From: Tipula vernalis
Lineage: Eukaryota > Arthropoda > Insecta > Diptera > Tipulidae
Assembly: GCA_958295665.1 (NCBI GenBank)
Contig: OY282560.1
Coordinates: 257,929,368-257,993,367 of the forward strand
Direction: 5' to 3'
Length of the DNA: 64,000 nt
Made by a program: the position numbers and the translations under genes. The notes under the pieces were generated by a model. The model had not been told where the DNA came from. It saw only the letters and a list, made by a program, of their open reading frames with translations, and did no database searches. Below, piece by piece: positions 30,361-42,490 of this stretch. The number at the start of each line of letters is the position of its first letter. Positions within the stretch are counted from its first letter, which is position 1.

Positions 30361-32823
30361 AATCATAACAGTAAAACATTGTGCTATTAATTTAATTTAT
30401 TCTATCACACGCTAGGTGTCACCGTCACAATATGTAATAAATTGGAATTTTTAATGTAATTTCATTGTGCGAGCTTTCAAAAAAATCCGAAGCTGTGTAG
30501 GAAATTGGACTTGTTCTCAAATGGTTGGTCCCATCGAACCATATATTCGTGTTATCAAGTCGAAAGTTTTTTCGCGTTATCAACATGAATTTTTTATTTA
30601 TATGAACATTCCCGTTCCCGTGTCGGATTAATTATATGGTTTTACCGCTGCATTAGCGAATGCGTGAAGATACATGTTTGGCAATTAACAAATATTTCGG
30701 ACAATCATTCGCAACAACGCAAATTTTTGAAATTTTTCGACCGTGTGAGTTCTGCTCATGTGTAACGATTTTCAGATGACATTACACGTAATGATTCTAA
30801 AGACCGTTGCAGACTCTCACGTGTTTACCCCAGGCAGCATTTTTCAGCCGGCTAGTTTGCAGTCGCGAGGGAAGGTTCTTTCTGGGAACACGAGAGAGCT
30901 TGAATTTGCTGCTTTTGTAAATAAAAAAAATACTCTAAATTACATGATTATTGAGGACTCTGTATAGGTTTATAATACTTCCCTCACCAAGAGAGGCGAA
31001 ACAATCGCGAAACAATTTATATCACCCAATTCGCTATATGAAATAATAACAAAAATATGAATATATTATACAAAGATAAAAAATAATCTTAATAATTTAT
31101 TAAAATAAAGAAAATATTTGTGATAATTAATACAACTTTGGATTTAACATAAAATAATTATTTGTAAAGAAAAAAAAATAATTACTACCAATTTTTTTTG
31201 TATAAGGTGAAACACCGAAAAACTAATAATAATAATAATATTATAATTAGGCAAAAATAATTAATCAAAAATGATAAATGAAAGAAATATAATTTTAATA
31301 TATAATGTACAATAAAAAGCTTATCTTAGTTGCGGATCCGTTCCCGTTATTGCAATAAGTTTTAGTTTCCAAAAAGGATTATAACGTAAAATTATATAGT
31401 GCACTATATCGTCGATTACGAAGAACACATTTTAATACATAATATTATAATTAATATGTACTATTAAATTACATATCTTCTGCCAATAACTGTCTATTTT
31501 ATATATAATTTCTATAAAATTTGTTTCAACAATTATAATTATAATTTTTCCGACTTAATTCGGATGATTTTATTGTTTTAGTTTTTATTTTTATCACATA
31601 TGATTTTGCTTTACACTAGCACTTTATTACGACACTGTTTAGTTTTCGTTTTAATGTTTTTTGTTTATGTTTATATCACCTGTTTGTCTTTAATAATTAA
31701 ATATACAGTATATAATATTAACACGTGATTTATTTTTTTATAAAACTATTATTTACTATTTTTAATAATATAATTACTATTATTAATATATTTTAATTTT
31801 TTTTATTTTGGAACTTTTGATTTTTAGTTTGTTTAATATATTTTTTGTTTTAATTAACGTATCGTTTTTTTTTATATATGTATATCGTATTGCAGCTTCC
31901 TTTCGCTACCAAATTCCAAACTCAACTCCCCGTTCAATCTTTTTGACCCGTTGTCCAAAATCTCGTCACAATACTTTTTTGTTCTCAATAATAATATGTA
32001 CATATTTACAAAAATTACAAAATCGCTTAAGTACTAATAAACTAGCCACCAATTACTTAAAATACAGTGACCCAGTATTATGTTATTATTTCAATAATAT
32101 CGAATTCGAATATGATTTAAAAAGAAGTTTATAGTTGTATTATTACAGTAGCATTCGCCACACATGTTTTGTTTGCAATAATAATATTTGTTATTCTTCT
32201 GTGATATATTGACTAATAATAGTAGTATAGATTAGAAGCCGTGGAGTAAACCTATCGAAGGTAAGCGGCTGGCCATATTATGACTTTTCGAACTCAACAT
32301 TTCAGTCTGATTTAGAATATCGAAATTAAAAAATTGTTACTGGTCGAATTCATTCTGTATCCTTTAAGATTAGACAAACATTTCGTTTTTTAGAAGACGA
32401 TGAGGTACACACTTGAATTTTATTATATTTGTAAACCAGGCAGACATGTTCATCAATTTTTAAAATACTTGACCTCCTGTAACAACAAAAACCAGTAAAT
32501 TTTATAAATTAATTTCAACCTCTACGAGTAGAAAGTCATAGGGTATACATAATTGACCAAAATAAAATAACGTACAAAATGGAGTATTAATTAGCACTAC
32601 CGGTACACTTCGTCCTCAAACCTCAGGTATCCGTTTCCTTTGGGTGGCAAAAAATCCTAAGTTCAAGTCTTAAATAAATTGGACTGATTGCTTTTAGTCC
32701 AAATCAACACAGCCGCTACAATTCGGCCTTGAGTTAACCGATTCAACTCAGATAATACTGATGAGTACAACATTTCGAATCCTCGCAGTGTAAACATTTT
32801 GGAATTACAGATTATTTGTGTTA
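30361..32823. other. Long AT-rich stretch, no gene seen
   Basis: Includes a less AT-rich patch (30700-30900) and AT-only blocks around 31000-31800. A 108-aa frame at 31808-32134 is AT-driven and lacks motifs. Confidence 0.4.
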
Positions 32824-32825
32824 TA

Positions 32826-33321
32826 CCGATTTTCCATCGTCATAGTATAATAGTATAACAGTATAATAGTATTATACTATTATACTACGACGATGGAAAA
32901 CCGAAGTTGATAGTACATATAATAGTATAAATATAATATTTTGTTATACTAGCTATCAAAAATATAATAGGTAGCAAATTGTGTTTTGACCATTGTAAAT
33001 TTATCTGACAGTGTATTATTTTGACAATTCACTAAATTACCATTCGATTTTTTTTTTGTTTTTTTTTGGTGGTATCTGCGTAGTCCATACATTTTATTAA
33101 TTTTTTAAAAACACAACTAATGCGTATGTTTGGTTATTTTTAATTGTTTTTTTATTATGAATACACGTTAAAATTTTCAAAATAAGAATTATACCTACGT
33201 TCACATAAAAAAATCTATAATTGGTGCTAACTTCATCGCGTGCGATGGAAAACCGACAAGGAATAATAGTATAATAGTATTATACTATTATGCTATTATA
33301 CTATTGACGATGGAAAATCGG
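32826..33321. mobile_element. ~496-bp MITE with compound palindromic ends, TA target
   Basis: A perfect 16-bp terminal inverted repeat, CCGATTTTCCATCGTC, flanked by TA. Each end is itself a palindrome: after the terminal repeat come AGTATAATAGTAT-type units, then the inverse GATGGAAAACCG (about 32886-32901 and 33243-33257). The ~340-bp centre is plain AT-rich DNA. Confidence 0.82.
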
Positions 33322-33323
33322 TA

Positions 33324-34566
33324 TTAATTACATACAATAACACAACACAAAAAAATTTAAAATAAAAATCTAATTATAAATCATAAAAACTGCAAAAAAC
33401 CAAAAATCTTTTGTTGAAATTTCAGAAGAAATGTTTTCACAACCGAAAAAATATGTTCGAAACTAATCATGTCGAATTTTATGGATCTACGTCCTTTAGG
33501 CTCTTTCACAACAAAATAAAAAAATATCTTCTTTCAACACACAATACTAAACGTCCTCAAGAACGTTATCTCATGTTCGTTATGTTGTTGCTGTAATTTT
33601 ATTTCTGTTTCGATATTTAGGAGCATCTAATTTCCTTTGGGAAAATATATTTGAATCTTTCTCTATGTTTATGTTAATTTGTTCTTGTTGTTGTTTGGAT
33701 GTTTAGGTTAAAAAAATGTAAATGTGAACGAATTGAGTGAATTGTTTTCATATGTTCATTTAGCCGATTTTAGTTTAGACAAGGATTTGTTTCCTTAATC
33801 TTTTATCGTTAAACATGGTATATAGGGTTTAAAAGAATTTAAATGAAATTTCACTGAAACAACTCGAATTAGAGGTGTAATGTGGGAAGGGAATTATGAA
33901 AATTTTAGAAGATTATGTTATTTAAATAACAAATAATAACATTTGTTTATCGAGTTTTAATTGATTTTTTATCGAATTTCCCTAACGCTTAATATTTGAA
34001 TAACATTATCAAATAAAGTAGAAAATTATCGGCCTACACAACAAAATTGAATGATATGTAGGTAAATTTTGTAATTTAATCTAGTATTTTGAAATGTTAT
34101 TAATTGTAGGCAATATATGGATTATGGCTGATTAAGCATATTTTTGTTTCATCTTTAGTATACATAATTTATCTACATACAAGTTATTCGGTGGCTAACA
34201 ACCCGAAGGAAAGAAGATTGATAAAATATATCCAGCCGTTAGACGTGTTTATACAAGTTATGTATACTATATAGTCGCTGAACCAATTTATTCGTTTCTT
34301 ATTAAATTTGAAAAGACAACGTATAAATTATCTCACAACTATTTTTAATTTTTTTATAACTGTCTCTTAAAATTCTCCAAATGTTGAACTCAAAGTACTG
34401 TGTACTTAGATTTCCTAAGTTAATATCTCACCAACCAGTGTATCCATTTTACGATGCTCACTTGGTTTCTCCATTCATACACTCACACATACAAATTCAT
34501 GTAGTACAATGAACATAAATCATGTTTAGATCCTGATAACCCAGATTGCATGAAAATGCATCAGCT
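33324..34566. other. AT-rich, no gene seen
   Basis: No supported feature. Confidence 0.4.
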
Positions 34567-35530
34567 TCACACTGATATAATATCTATAATATCTGTGATA
34601 ATATCTGTAATTCTATGAACTTGGTCAACAGCCGAGTGGTTTTCTGTGAAACCAAACCGGTGGGCAGGAATAAGAATTGTATCCACCAGTATGGGCTTCA
34701 TTCTCTTCAGCAGCATTTTTTGAAATATCTTCAAAATGGTTGGGAGTTTGGATATGGGGCTGAATGACTTTTTATCGTTACATTTTTTGTTTGGCTTTAA
34801 GATCATGATTACCTCTGCCACCTTCCACTGCCTTGAAACTTATCTTAGTCCAAACAGTGCATTGATTATATGTAGAAGTTTGCGTATCGCTTTATTTGGT
34901 ATTTCTATGATGATTTGTCCAGTTATTAAGTCTAATCCAGGAGCTTTTCTCAGACTTCGTGCTTTTCGTTTCTTCGCCACAAGCTCTCTTACTTCAAGCG
35001 GATAATTTTTACTATAAATGCTAGTTAGATAACTAAATGAACTACTTTGTCACGCAGCTTGTTGTATTTTTTGTATTAGTCTTTCCACTTCCTCTTCGAG
35101 TATATGATGTTTCTTATTGGTACTTGAAGATCATTGTTTTGCTCTAACGGTTCACGAAAGAGGTTCCAAATAGCATTCTTATGAGAGGGTCTTGTAGGGA
35201 TTGTTTCATGGACTGTCATAATAACCGGACAGTGAACCGAAGTTAGTTCCAGATTAGTTAGATTCAATTTTAACTTTTAATTCTTCCTTGCGTTTTAAAT
35301 TCTCCTTAATAAAAATAGCCAGATCCCCGTTTTACTCTTTCTGATGGATGGATGGCGTGGTAAAATCTGTAACCATGTATTTTGGCATATGAGGACCAAG
35401 TGAATTGGGTTTCGGAGATTAAGCATATATCAATTTTGTTTGAATTTAAAAATATTTCCAGCTCGGGGATGTGTTGAATCAGCTCATTCGCATTACTATG
35501 CAGACTGCGTTATTATCTTTTGTTTTTGCC
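34567..35530 (-). pseudogene. Decayed jockey-type ORF2 fragment, minus strand
   Basis: Read on the minus strand from ~35530 downward: endonuclease start (ELIQHIPELEIFLNSNKIDI, CLISETQFTWSSYAKI), a later endonuclease fragment (TSVHCPVIMTVHETI, ~35210), then the start of the RT (KARSLRKAPGLDLITGQII, ~34930; KVAEVIMILKPNKK; LPTILKIFQKMLLKRM; HRFGFTENHSAVDQVHRI). The text is broken by frameshifts and stops and by an internal deletion between the endonuclease and RT. It resembles the jockey element at 44-52 kb but is much older. Confidence 0.8.
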
Positions 35531-36480
35531 TCTTGACCTTGGGTCACTTATGCATTTCCCACGCAGGGTATAAGATCCCTGATTAATCTGCCGATTGATC
35601 GCAACAGGGTCTCTACGGTTTACCTCACATTTTCTTATACTCGTATGACATGTACGGTAATTTGCTGGATATTGCCCGTGCAAAAAATGCATTTTGCTGC
35701 CGAGATTCTAACTAATGAGCGCATGTTTGTAATTTATTTATTTATTTGTCTATTTACATAAATTTGTTTAGGGAACAACCCCATACTTATACGATCTGTG
35801 TTGAGCAGGAACTCATTCATAACAAATTGTACAAGGATGAAGTGGTTTAACATGTTAAAACTTAAAAATAAGTCTGCAGCTTCATCGTTCATGATCAGGT
35901 TCGGAGCCGTCCGACTAAAACGATGTAGCCCCATTGGGTGTTCGTTTGTGTGACCGGTGACAAGTTCTTCACATAGTCTGGTAAGTTTAGACACTTTGTT
36001 TTTGGGATGTTATTTCTGATCGTTGTTTCCGAAGTTGTTTGTAGTAATCTCAGCTTTTTATTGAATGAACGTTTTTATTCAAATTCACTTCAACCATTGA
36101 ATTCCTCAGGCAATCGAAAAATCTCCACACCTTCGCTTCCACGTTTATTTTCCATTTAGGGTGTAGTTCGTAAGCTTTCAGCTCGAACTGCTAAAGTTTG
36201 GCACATTGGATGTTCTTTTTTAATTTTAACCAAAGGAATTTATTTTTCAGTATAACTTTCTGGACGATGTATTCCCGTTGCTGTTTTCCGAATCTTAAAT
36301 TTATAAATTTAGGGAACATTCTTTTCCTCTTACACTCCTCCAAAAACCATATGTTTACTTTAGTATTTTCAATCTATGTACATTTTCCATTGCAAATATT
36401 TATTTCGTTCACTTGACACGGATACAAACAAAAGGAAATATAAAGGGCTGAAACCACAGGAGGTGATCAAAACTTCGGTG
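35531..36480. other. Unassigned
   Basis: An 86-codon minus-strand frame at 35734-35994 (GLHRFSRTAPNLIMNDEAAD) is moderately protein-like but not recognised. Nothing else is supported. Confidence 0.3.
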
Positions 36481-36489
36481 TGTATTACG

Positions 36490-36835
36490 TGCGGTCTTGA
36501 GATTATATCAAGTCAACTCAAACTAACTCCCGAATCAATCAATCCTTAACTGAACCCCTTAATACGTTACTCAATCTAAACTCAATCTCCAACTGAACCC
36601 CTTAATCACTTTACTATCTAACCCCAATATCCAACTCAATCTTCAACTCAAAATCCAATTCGATCCCTGCGTAATCTCCAACGAAATCACAGAATCAACT
36701 CCTAATTGTACCCTCAACTTAGTCACCAATTCAACCCCAAATCAACTTTCAACTCAACACTCAACATAATCTCCAACTTAACCCCAAACTTGCTCCTCAA
36801 CCTAACCCTAATTATATTTTCCTCGTTCAGCCTGC
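36490..36835. repeat. Degenerate short-period repeat (CAACTCAATC-like)
   Basis: Repeated AACTCAATC, CCAACTGAACCCC and AATCTCCAACT at 10-20-bp spacing. A second block with the same motifs is at 60240-60680. Both are preceded by a GTGATCA..A.TTCGGT phrase (36462; 60225). Confidence 0.6.
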
Positions 36836-37029
36836 TACCTCCAACTTCCCCCAGCTCCAAATTTGTAATGACGCCCACGGTTGTTGTCGTTCCTATCCCT
36901 GCTTTTTAAATAAATTTCGCTTTATTTATAGTTCTGGGAATGTTTATTGATCTTATAGAGGAAACATTTGCTATAAAACGATTTATAGACGGTAAAGCTT
37001 AATGCTTGCAAAACAATTGTTAGGTTCTT

Positions 37030-37339
37030 CATCACCATCACCATCACCATCACCATCACCATCACCATCACCATCACCATCACCATCACCATCACCATCA
37101 CCATCACCATCACCATCACCATCACCATCACCATCACCATCACCATCACCATCACCATCACCATCACCATCACCATCACCATCACCATCACCATCACCAT
37201 CACCATCACCATCACCATCACCATCACCATCACCATCACCATCACCATCACCATCACCATCACCATCACCATCACCATCACCATCACCATCACCATCACC
37301 ATCACCATCACCATCACCATCACCATCACCATCACCATC
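37030..37339. repeat. (CATCAC)n array running into the assembly gap
   Basis: About 52 perfect 6-bp units. It gives false open frames (Ser-Pro, Met-Val, Asp-Gly) on both strands. The true length is unknown because the array enters the N run. Confidence 0.95.
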
Positions 37340-37539
37340 NNNNNNNNNNNNNNNNNNNNNNNNNNNNNNNNNNNNNNNNNNNNNNNNNNNNNNNNNNNNN
37401 NNNNNNNNNNNNNNNNNNNNNNNNNNNNNNNNNNNNNNNNNNNNNNNNNNNNNNNNNNNNNNNNNNNNNNNNNNNNNNNNNNNNNNNNNNNNNNNNNNNN
37501 NNNNNNNNNNNNNNNNNNNNNNNNNNNNNNNNNNNNNNN
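37340..37539. other. Assembly gap, 200 N
   Basis: A run of exactly 200 N between the CATCAC array and a TA microsatellite. The size is probably nominal. Confidence 0.98.

Positions 37540-37574
<35 letters not shown>
37540..37574. repeat. TA microsatellite
   Basis: A (TA)n tract into which the Tc1-like element at 37575 inserted. Confidence 0.9.
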
Positions 37575-37577
<3 letters not shown>

Positions 37578-39241
37578 TGAGTCACAGTGAAAATAGTCCA
37601 CTCCAAAAAATTCGTTTTGTTACATTGTCTAAATAATACAGTATACTACATAATATATTTAGGTCAATTTTTACTTTCATATACATGTATACTATTACTT
37701 TATTTACGCAAACTTGAAAAGTAACACATATATTTACTTAAATTGGCTTCGTTGCGTAAATGTGTGTTAAACTACATCACAGTCAAAATCGTCCATTTGT
37801 TATTTTGTTATATATTCTTAACGAAACCATCCGGCTACAACCGACATTTATTTTTTATTTGACAAATTTAAATTTCTCGATCATTCTATTTCAAAAGTTA
37901 GTCGTGAATAGTTTATTTTTGAACCAAATGGCTCCCACAAAGCAAACATGCGTAGATTTGCGAAAAATTGTTATAAATCATTATAAAAATGGGAAAAGTC
38001 AATACGAAATTGCAAAAATAATTTGTAAACCACGAACATCAATTCAAGGAATTATAAACCGTTACAAAAAAAAAATGGTACAACCGAAAATAAAAAAAAG
38101 AAATCATCAAAAAAAATATACAACGATGCCGATGAACGCTGGTTGGTAAGAAAAATCAAAATAAATCCTATGATGAGTGCTCCAAAACTTGCAGTTGAAG
38201 CAGAGAAATATTTAGGAAAAACAGCAAATACTGAAACTATACGTAGAATATTGAGGAAGCACGGTTTGCATGGTAGAATTGCTCGTAAGAAGCCATTTGT
38301 TTCGTAGAAAAATGTAGCTAAACGAAATAAATTTGTCAAAGAGTACCAGGATAAGGATTTTGAATTCTGGAAAACCGTGATTTTCAGTGATGAAAGTAAA
38401 TATAATATTTATGGAAGTGATGGGCATGTAAACGTGTGGAGAACAGCTAATCAAGAGCTCAAAGAAAAAATATGCGCGGGACAGTCAAATTTGGCGGTGA
38501 CAGTGTAATGGTATGGGGGTGTATGTCAGCTGGTGGTGTGGGGAATTTGCATTTTATAGAAGGGAATATGGATAAAATGATGTATTTAAATATTTTAAAA
38601 AATAATTTGAAACAAAGTGCTGTCAAACTAGGAATATCGAACAATTATGATAATTTTTACCAGGACAATGACCCAAAACACACTGCTATAATAGTATGAG
38701 AATGGCTACAAAGAAACTGCCCAAACGTTATAAAAACTCCTGTACAATCACCCGACTTAAATGTCATAGAGAATTTATGGCACATATTGGAAGTGAATAT
38801 ACGAAAACATACAATTACAGACAAGGAGTCGCTTAAAATCGCACTACAACAAGAATGGGCGAAAATTTCGGTAAATTATACGGAAAATCTAGTAAGATCA
38901 ATGCCTAGGAGATTGGCAGCTGTTAGGAAAAATAAGGGGCTTCCTACAAAATATTAATTATATAATAAGATTGTAATTGAAATTGGATTTTATATTAAAA
39001 TTTGAATCGTAATGGTCCACTGGACGATTTTCACTGTGATATGAATTCCAATATTATTTTAGATTTTTTAATTTTTTTTTACTATATTATATTTATATTG
39101 CTATAACTGATGTTTCTATCATTCCCGATTGAATTTGAAATAAAATGCTTATTTTTTCGTTTTTGTTGAATTTGAAATTTTGACTGAATTTTAATTATTT
39201 CTCCAACAAAATGAGTGGACTATTTTCACTGTGACTCACTG
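37575..39241 (+). mobile_element. Tc1-like transposon A
   Basis: Terminal inverted repeats CAGTGAGTCACAGTGAAAAT and its inverse (ATTTTCACTGTGACTCACTG, with small differences) over ~29 bp, flanked by TA on both sides. 1667 bp, typical full length for a Tc1 element. It encodes one broken transposase. Confidence 0.92.
37928..38957 (+). pseudogene. Tc1-like transposase, broken
   Basis: It starts MAPTKQTCVDLRKIVINHY with an N-terminal paired-type helix-turn-helix (YEIAKIICKPRTSIQGII). The DDE core is readable in pieces: IFSDESKY (first Asp, ~38385), GDSVMVWGCMSAGG, QDNDPKHTA (second Asp, ~38663), SPDLNVIENLWHIL (Glu, ~38765; 34 residues from the second Asp, the DD34E spacing). It ends GLPTKY then TAA 38955-38957. 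Lesions: frame loss near 38140, TAG at 38305-38307, frameshift near 38470, and TGA at 38697-38699 where Trp is expected. It is not functional as it stands. Confidence 0.9.
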
Positions 39242-39259
39242 TATATATATATATATATA
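39242..39259. repeat. TA microsatellite between the two Tc1 elements
   Basis: Eighteen bases of alternating T/A separate the right end of transposon A from the left end of B. Confidence 0.9.
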
Positions 39260-39545
39260 CAGTGCTGGTAAAAAAAATTGGGCAAACAAATTTATTGCAA
39301 ATTGGAGTCTTTTTTTGCTAAAATTACAAAACTTTTGAAAGCAATTGGTTTATTGTTTCATTTTAAATACATGTATGACGTAATTTTTCGAAAAAAAATT
39401 GACCTGCAATTTAGGGGCAAAACACAGAAAAATGCCAAAATATTCAAAATAAGTTTGATTGGAATTAAAGTAATGTAATAAATTAAATACTTATTTTTTA
39501 TTTTTTTTTGTTTTTTATTGATTTATAGAAGTTCAATCTTTAATA

Positions 39546-40604
39546 TTAATATTTTGTTGGACCGCCTTTTGCTTTTATTACAGCGGTACACCTCCGATTC
39601 ATTGAATTTGATAAATTTTTCAAAGTCGCAGGAGATATGGATTCCCAAATCATCATCAACAAACTTTTTAAAGCTTCAATCGATTCTGGGCGTTTCCTTG
39701 CTACTTCTAGCTTCATTATAGACCAAATATTTTCAATTGGATTTAAGTCTGGACTATACGGGGGCCAGTTTAACACATCGATACTTTTTTCTTCGAAGTA
39801 CTTTTTTACCTTTAAATGAAGAGATAAGAAAAAAAAACAAGTTTTTAACAAATTATTTATGTTTATCTGAAAGCCAATTTGTCTATCTACGATTCAAAAT
39901 TAATAACTTACAATTTTGGCGGTATGGCATGGAGCGTTGTCCTGTTGAAAAATAAATTTGCAAGTCTCGCCAAAAAGCTTTAACGCAGAAGGCTCAAATT
40001 CGTTCTGAAGGACCTGCAGATAAACAGCTGCTGTAACGCTGAAACTAAGGAAGCACAATCGACCGGTTTCATTTCCAGAAAAGCATCCCCAGACCATAAC
40101 TCCTTCTTTTTTCGGTGGAAGTCTTAAAAGACATTCGTTGCTAAGTCTCTCGCCAGGTTTTCTCCTTACGAGAATTCTTCCATCTCCAACATGCAGCTTG
40201 AATTTTGATTCATCGGAGAAAATCACATCATTCCACATCTCTGGAGTCCAATTAACATGCTCCTGGGCCCATAGCAAACGTTTTTTTTTTTCACTAGTAA
40301 CTCAGGCTTCTGGACTGGTTTAAGTGCTCTCAAACCAGCTTTAACAAGTCTTTTTCTCACTAAGCCGGCTGAAATTTTTTTTTCCCGTTGCTCGCTCAAG
40401 ATCCTGTCTTATGTCCGATGAAGTTTTAAAACGGTTCTGACGACTTTGTAATAGTATAAAACGATCTTTCACTGGCTTTGTCTTTCTGGGCCTTCTAGAG
40501 CCTTTCGATTTTTTTTTAATATTCCACGCGACAGTACTTTTAGGAATGTTTAATCTTTCACCTATTTCACGCGTGGTTAATTTTTCTCGCGCCAAAATCA
40601 ACAT
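39546..40604 (-). pseudogene. Tc1-like transposase with an intron, minus strand
   Basis: It starts near 40604 (MLILAREKLTTREIGERLNI, a helix-turn-helix) and reads through VIFSDESKFKLHVGDG (first Asp), VMVWGCFSGNETG and FIFQQDNAPCHTAKI (second Asp). A GTAAGT donor then follows (39911) and an acceptor CATTTAAAG ends at 39810. Beyond it the frame continues VKKYFEEKSIDVLNWPPYSPDLNPIENIWSIM (Glu; quoted as landmark words VKKYFEEK and SPDLNPIENIW) and ends GGPTKY, stop at 39546. Both splice sites and frame agree (102-bp intron). Frameshifts in two A-runs, near 40375 and 40290, break the reading frame; they could be real or homopolymer errors. Confidence 0.85.
39810..39911 (-). other. Predicted intron in the Tc1-B transposase
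   Basis: The minus strand has GTAAGT at the 5' end and TTCATTTAAAG at the 3' end, 102 bp. It contains stops in the coding frame. Removing it joins the second-Asp and Glu motifs in frame. Confidence 0.75.
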
Positions 40605-41173
40605 ATTGCTTTTACACTGGTCACTAACTTTTCCATTTTTTAAACTAAAATTTCACTTTATTCTTTATTTGTCTAGGATCACTTACAGAATAACTTAATC
40701 TTACAAAATATGCACTATTTATGCTCAAAAAATAAATTACAGGCAATCAAACATCTGCACCCTAATGACGGCCAAGAACGGGAGGCGTAAAAAAAAATAA
40801 TCGCTTGCCCAATTTTTTTGCACATCAGTTGTGGGGTTGCACCGGTGTAATAAAAGCAAAAGGCGGTCCAACAAAATATTAATATGAAAGATTGAACTTC
40901 TATAAATCAATAAAAAACAAACAAAAAAATAAAAAATAAGTGTTTAATTTATTACATTACTTTAACACCAATCAACGTATTTTGAATATTTTGGCATTTT
41001 CGGTGTTTTGCCCCTAAATTGCAGGTCAATTTTTTTTTCGAAAAATTACGTCATACATGTATTTAAAATGAAACAATAAACCAATTGCTTTCAAAAGTTT
41101 TGTAATTTTAGCAAAAAAAGACTCCAATTTGCAATAAATTTGTTTGCCCAATTTTTTTTTTACCAGCACTGTA

Positions 41174-42036
41174 TATATACATACTCGTATGAGTAATTTC
41201 ATTTTAAAACAGCAAAAATTTTGGAAATTTGAACTTCATGATTTTTGATTTGTTTAGTTTCTGGTGTACGTGTAGTAGTTAAAAAAATAAAAAACACATA
41301 TTTTTTTGATATAGGGTGCGTATTGCGCACAGGATGGTCCCAAAGTTTTGCAAAAATAGTGAAAAACGCCATTTGGAGTAAATTTCAAAGGCAAATTTAT
41401 GAATTAAAAAATTAATCGATTTTAAAATTTTTTTTTGCGTTAATTAGAATGAATATCGAAATTATAAATTCTTATAAAATTATAATCAAAATTAAATTTT
41501 TTTGATTCGATATATAACGGTAAAATATTAAATGAAAAATTAAACTAAATATACCATTATTTTTTTTTATTTTTTTTTTGCTCAAAATAAAGCTTAACTA
41601 ATTAGCTTTTACATACTCAAATATGGCACTAGCGTAATTTTTTGTTTTTAAGCTACACTAATTCAAACGTAAGGTATTCTTAATAAATACTCAACTTAAG
41701 TAAAATATGAATGAATCTCTTTCAAGAAAGTTTTTGATTTCACTTCTTCGCAATTTGTGAGCATGTCTGACAAAAACAAAGCAAAATTGGCGAAAGGATT
41801 AGACGGTAGAACAAGGATAAAAACAATAAAAATGTATGGTTCAATTTATAAATTTAATTTGAAATATAATGTTCACTAACGATTTGTGAATTTCAAAATG
41901 ATTTAGTTACAAATTTATTTTTTGCCTTAGGTATAAAACAAGTGAGTAATAAAAAAAACATTAGTTGTGAATATCTGACAAAGTTGTTTCTGAATTTTTA
42001 ATTAAAATTATAACATAGAGGAGTGTATTCTTGATA
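41174..42036. other. AT-rich; possible small leading exon at 41764
   Basis: No repeat seen. ATG 41764 opens a 39-codon frame (MSDKNKAKLAKGLDGRTRIK) that stops at ~41880. It may be a leading exon for the next feature, but no splice pair is convincing. Confidence 0.3.
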
Positions 42037-42312
42037 ATGTCTTCATATTATCATTGCTGTAAACCATTTGTTAGTGCAAAGTGCAATAATAAATTGAGAG
42101 CTGTTAGTGAGTACGCTAGAGAAAGGATTGTGTATTTGAATCCAGCTCGAGAATTAAATAATAAATTTTACATTTGTAATACGTGTTACATAAACCTAGG
42201 AAAAATAAAATTTGATTCAACAAACACTGCAGATAAAAACGAAGAAATGATCGAATATCCTATTGCTGGAAGCAGCTCAGCAGATTTTAATTTAGTAGAT
42301 TCAGAATTAAGG

Positions 42313-42315
<3 letters not shown>
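42037..42315 (+). CDS. Cys-rich N-terminal domain fragment, unidentified (THAP/DUF7869-protein-like)
   Basis: An open frame from ATG 42037 (MSSYYHCCKPFVSAKCNNKL) encoding ~90 codons before it runs into a TA microsatellite. Cys pairs (HCC, KC, YICNTCY) around SEYARERIVYLNPARELN suggest a small zinc-binding module. By memory, similar segments occur at the front of the transposon-like insect proteins to which the 46.8-49.2-kb gene belongs, so this could be a fragment of another copy. The C-terminal boundary is artificial because translation continues as Tyr-Ile repeats. Confidence 0.45.

Positions 42316-42400
<85 letters not shown>
42316..42400. repeat. TA microsatellite
   Basis: About 42 TA units. 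Confidence 0.95.
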
Positions 42401-42403
<3 letters not shown>

Positions 42404-42404
42404 A

Positions 42405-42490
42405 CAGTCCAACTTCTTTTATCCGGAACCTTCGGGGTTGGCACTTTCCGAATAATCGAATTTTCCGGACATTCGAGGTCTCTTATAAAA
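42405..42490 (+). mobile_element. Left end of a pogo/Tigger-like element
   Basis: TA followed by CAGTCCAACTTCTTTTATCC and GGAACCTTCGGGGTTGGCA; CAGT...CTTTTATCCGGA is the style of pogo/Tigger termini (recall). No matching right end was found, so this is a fragment. Confidence 0.45.

Larger units (their letters stand above)
39260..41171 (-). mobile_element. Tc1-like transposon B with ~310-bp inverted repeats
   Basis: Ends CAGTGCTGGTAAAAAAAATT and the inverse, flanked by TA. The inverted arms are long (39260-~39590 and ~40845-41171) and over 90% alike by eye; the left arm overlaps the 3' end of the transposase gene, which is read on the minus strand. 1912 bp. Confidence 0.92.

Noticed and set aside
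30758..30967. 69-aa frame as a possible first exon
   Set aside because: G+C is slightly raised, but there is no recognisable protein or supported donor; left unassigned.
37002..37606. Ser-Pro, Met-Val and Asp-Gly repeat proteins
   Set aside because: Translation of the (CATCAC)n microsatellite and N gap.
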